From: Calderihabitans maritimus
GTDB lineage: Bacteria > Bacillota > KKC1 > Calderihabitantales > Calderihabitantaceae
Reading direction: 5' to 3'
NCBI RefSeq assembly: GCF_002207765.1
Contig: NZ_BDGJ01000042.1
Coordinates: 54,560 to 118,559 of the forward strand
Length of the DNA: 64,000 nucleotides
A model generated the notes under the pieces. The model did no database searches, was not told where the DNA came from, and was given only the letters and a program-made list of their open reading frames with translations. Positions within the stretch are counted from its first letter, which is position 1, and each line of letters starts with the position of its first letter. Below are positions 63,633 through 64,000 of this stretch, piece by piece. The translations under genes and the position numbers were made by a program.

Positions 63633-64000
63633 TATGAGTCAATAAATATCGGGGGCCAAGAAGGAAAATGAGGCCCTGCTCCATAAGAGTAAATATACCC
63701 AAAACCACAACAGAAAGGAGCAAGGCCTCAAAATGAAGACATGGTTAATTAAAGAACTTAATGAAGGGAACTTGGACTTTAGGAAATTAGAATGGATGCT
63801 GTTTAACTTACTCATAGGAGTATTTCGACACCTGATGGCGGAAATCCTTGAAGCAATTGATCTTTTTTGATGGCAACGCGAGATACCAAGCGATATATCT
63901 TGAAGGAACGGAAACCCAGGACACTACAAACACTAGTTGGTGAAATCACCTTTAAGCGGCGCTACTATTGGGACAAAGAAGAAGGAACTTGGGTTTACCT
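63633..64000 (+). mobile_element. Left part of an ISLre2/UPF0236-type insertion sequence
   Basis: An upstream region containing the inverted pair TGAGGCC-GCTCC and GGAGC-GGCCTCA (63685-63730) precedes the transposase start at 63733. The right end lies beyond the window. The exact left boundary is not determined; a stretch with GGGGGCCAAGAAGGAAAATG begins at about 63651. Confidence 0.6.
63733..64000 (+). pseudogene. UPF0236/ISLre2-type transposase, frame broken at a T-run (partial)
   Basis: ATG at 63733 has GAAAGGAG some bases upstream. The first frame runs about 45 codons (TWLIKELNEGNLDFRKLEWM and on to EAIDLF) and ends at TGA 63868-63870. The -1 frame continues without a break as LMATRDTKRYILKERKPRTL and VGEITFKRRYYWDKEEGTW to the window edge, the usual UPF0236 sequence. 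The switch lies at CTTTTTTGATGG, where a missing T, or slippage on T-TTT-TTG, joins the frames. It may be an inactivated copy or use programmed frameshifting. Confidence 0.75.

Overview
The window looks like chromosomal DNA of an anaerobic, spore-forming and probably thermophilic member of the Firmicutes (Clostridia of the Moorella / Calderihabitans / Desulfotomaculum type). The evidence is strong GGAGG ribosome sites, frequent TTG and GTG starts, sporulation-associated families (YtxC, DUF1657), an ANTAR antiterminator with glnA, a split archaeal-type glutamate synthase, NuoEFG-like NADH/ferredoxin modules and two membrane molybdoenzyme operons. The species cannot be named from the sequence alone.

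1-5.8 kb: a mobile element of about 5.27 kb interrupts a P-loop ATPase gene on the minus strand. The N-terminal part of the ATPase lies at 5501-5781 and the next part at 1-246, running off the window. The two parts share a 12-bp direct repeat (TGGGGTGCCGTG). Joining them at the repeat restores one open frame reading through IDGTAPHIVDPKNPG. The element carries a large serine recombinase at one edge, a 57-aa protein overlapping its start, a VapBC-type toxin-antitoxin pair, an unknown gene with a truncated neighbour, and a non-coding tract of GC-rich hairpins. The layout is that of skin-like intervening elements.

5.9-14.4 kb: asparagine synthetase on the minus strand with a possible attenuator. 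Then a three-gene plus-strand operon: NuoE-like, NuoF-like, and an 1184-aa fusion of a 2Fe-2S domain, a GltD/NfnB-like flavin module, ferredoxin clusters and a NuoG-like molybdopterin fold that seems to lack its metal ligand. This suggests a soluble flavin-based NAD(P)H/ferredoxin oxidoreductase.

14.4-22 kb: a seven-gene iron uptake operon (FTR1 permease, two P19-like proteins, a DUF2318 protein, two FtsX-type permeases, an ABC ATPase) resembling the Campylobacter p19 locus, preceded by Fur-like operators.

22-25 kb: small genes (P-loop kinase, DUF1657, glycosyltransferase, YkoF-like protein, a possible 36-aa membrane protein).

25-32.6 kb: nitrogen assimilation. An ANTAR response regulator and glnA both have leaders with AAWGGC hexaloop hairpins overlapping terminators, so the regulator probably antiterminates its own gene and glnA. 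The split glutamate synthase genes follow. A tRNA-Val(GAC) comes next.

33-43 kb: a periplasmic binding protein, a sensor kinase and an NtrC-family regulator precede a sigma-54 promoter and an operon of ferredoxin subunit, NrfD-type membrane subunit, molybdopterin catalytic subunit and TatA, with the ttrBCA/srdBCA gene order. 43-50 kb: a converging TatA and a second molybdoenzyme operon, a divergent LysR regulator, and a YedE-TusA-YedE sulfur (or selenium) delivery cluster.

49.8-58 kb: a Moco riboswitch and terminator lead into moaA, modABC, mobA, fdhD, a MoeA-like gene, moeA and mobB, which supply cofactor to the molybdoenzymes next door. 58-64 kb: acetoacetyl-CoA synthetase, ferredoxin, YtxC, DUF445, a uroporphyrinogen-decarboxylase-like protein, and the left end of an ISLre2/UPF0236-type insertion sequence whose transposase frame is broken at a T-run.
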